A DNA stretch of 10,270 bases from an uncultured Polyangiaceae bacterium. GTDB taxonomy: Bacteria > Myxococcota_A > Polyangia > Polyangiales > Houyiibacteriaceae. Position 1 is the stretch's first letter; each line of letters opens with the position of its first letter. The DNA is taken from NCBI GenBank assembly GCA_947258625.1, contig CAMYJN010000041.1, positions 1 through 10,270 on the forward strand, in the 5' to 3' direction. The position numbers and the translations under genes are program-made. Under the pieces are notes generated by a model. The model was not told where the DNA came from. It saw only the letters and a program-made list of their open reading frames with translations, and did no database searches. Shown here piece after piece: positions 9,141-10,270 of this stretch.

Positions 9141-10270
9141 TACTTTGAGCGTTCGAAAGGGAAGCGAGGCGGTGAGGTGTCGGTGAAGCTCGGATACGGC
9201 TTGCGACGCTCGAGCTGCTTTTGAAACACCTGGGGCTTCGACGTTGGCAATTCGCAGCGGCCACGCTCACAGACGTAGGCCGTGCTCTTGCCCGCCATCG
9301 CCCGCTTGGCTTCGAGCCAAGGAATCGTCGACTCTTGTTGGCTCGCTTCAGCGTCCGTGAGAACGGTAAACGCTTTGTTGGGCACGAACGACTTCCGAAG
9401 CCGCGCGTTGAGCAAGCTCGCCTCTTCCCGGCTCGTCGGAGCGATCAACGCAACCTCGAGAACGGTGTCGTAGTAGCGATCGAGGGCCACCAGGAGCAGC
9501 GGAAAGCCCGTCGGTGAACGGGTCACCTGAAATGCCAGCGACGCGAAGAGACGCTCGGCCCTCCGCCGCCATTTTGGTTCCCCGGTGAAGTCGTGAAGAC
9601 GGAGAAGGTTATTGGCAGCGACGGAGTTCCCCGATGGAACGGCGCGGTCATAGGCCGGCTTTTCCCGCACCAAAAGCACTTCGGCATCTGCCGCGGTCAA
9701 GTAGTAGCCGCCGGTTTGCTCGTCGAGATAGCGCAGATCTTGATCGGTCTGAAGCTCGACCGCGCGCTCTATCCACGCTGCGTCACCGGTCGCTTCGTAG
9801 AGATCGAGGCAGGCGGCCACCATGAAGGCATAATCATCGAGAAACGACGCGCTGCCCTTCTTCCCCTCGCGATAGGTCCGCACCAGCGCTCCATCTTCGG
9901 CTCGCATTTGTGCGAGCACGAATCGCACGGCCCGTGCTGCAACTTCGACGTAGCGCGCTTCTGCGAGCATCCAGCCTGCCTTGGCGAAAGCGGCGCCCAT
10001 CATGCCGTTCCAGGCCGCGATGATTTTCTCATCGCGGATGGGCGGCGGGCGCAAAGCCCGCGCGTCGTAGAGCGTGGATCGCGCGCTGCGGATGATTTCG
10101 CGGACTCGCTTGGGGGCGAGACCGAGCTCGGACCCAAGCTCTCGGTCGGGCTTGACGCGATGAAGGATGTTTCGACCTTCGAAGTTGCCGCGCTCGGTCA
10201 CGCCAAATGCCGAAGAAACGACCGCTGCGTCGCCGGCGCCGAGCAGGCGTTCGAGCTCGCCGGGCGTCCA
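9140..10270 (-). CDS. YyaL/SPATA20-family protein (DUF255, thioredoxin-domain containing), C-terminal part only
   Basis: The frame is open to the right edge, so the 376 residues seen are the C-terminal part of a protein usually about 680-700 aa. The absent N-terminal part normally holds a thioredoxin-like DUF255 domain. Diagnostic stretches include GNFEGRNILH, PPPIRDEKIIAAWNGMM, SFLDDYAFMVAACLDLYEATG, AVPSGNSVAANNLLRLHD and a C-terminal TAYVCERGRCELP. Together they match the (alpha/alpha)6-barrel region resembling N-acyl-glucosamine 2-epimerases. Biochemical function of the family is not established, although it is widespread from bacteria to mammals. The GTG at 10201 is internal and not the true start, because in-frame codons with family-like sequence (WTPGELERLLG) precede it. 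The TAG stop overlaps the GTG of the pyrophosphatase gene by one base. No frameshift or truncation is visible. Confidence 0.9.
   Translation of the reverse strand, partial: WTPGELERLLGAGDAAVVSSAFGVTERGNFEGRNILHRVKPDRELGSELGLAPKRVREIIRSARSTLYDARALRPPPIRDEKIIAAWNGMMGAAFAKAGWMLAEARYVEVAARAVRFVLAQMRAEDGALVRTYREGKKGSASFLDDYAFMVAACLDLYEATGDAAWIERAVELQTDQDLRYLDEQTGGYYLTAADAEVLLVREKPAYDRAVPSGNSVAANNLLRLHDFTGEPKWRRRAERLFASLAFQVTRSPTGFPLLLVALDRYYDTVLEVALIAPTSREEASLLNARLRKSFVPNKAFTVLTDAEASQQESTIPWLEAKRAMAGKSTAYVCERGRCELPTSKPQVFQKQLERRKPYPSFTDTSPPRFPFERSK

Overview
The window is GC-rich, gene-dense bacterial chromosome. The likely source is a Myxococcota-type (deltaproteobacterial) organism. This is inferred from the Hanks-type Ser/Thr kinase with an HRDVSAEN catalytic loop and an Ala-substituted glycine loop (a style common in myxobacteria), a lipoprotein trypsin-like protease, and consistently high-GC codon use. 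It is not proven by a marker gene. No tRNA, rRNA, CRISPR array, insertion sequence or phage gene was seen. Apart from one 180-bp gap and one 95-bp gap, coding is essentially continuous.

Left half (1-5072, minus strand): a two-gene nitrogen-assimilation operon read right to left. A candidate promoter and a striking set of repeats (5008-5044) precede an Lrp/AsnC-family regulator (4467-4997). Two bases after its stop codon begins gltB, the glutamate synthase large subunit (1-4464), which runs off the left edge lacking only its last residues. The small subunit gltD would be expected just outside. The control region holds three interlocking repeat segments. They could be an autoregulatory Lrp operator or, if the transcript starts far enough upstream, an RNA switch over the regulator's ribosome binding site.

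Middle (5178-8533): three envelope or signalling genes. A tail-anchored Ser/Thr protein kinase (+) converges on, and overlaps by 36 bp, a trypsin-like serine protease with a lipoprotein signal (-). The protease is divergent from a secreted murein hydrolase (+) made of three LysM domains and an M74 (MepA-type) LAS metallopeptidase domain. The protease and hydrolase share a 95-bp intergenic region containing a perfect 12-bp palindrome.

Right end (8517-10270, minus strand): a YyaL/SPATA20-family protein (thioredoxin-like domain off the edge, helical-barrel C-terminal part present), joined by a 1-base stop/start overlap to an RdgB/HAM1-family nucleotide pyrophosphatase. The pyrophosphatase overlaps the hydrolase tail-to-tail by 17 bp. 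It has an unusual base-recognition pocket: several residues that contact the purine in this family are replaced.

Most of the window is recognisable. The items most worth a second look are the lrp-gltB leader, the altered RdgB pocket, and the LysM x3 + M74 architecture.
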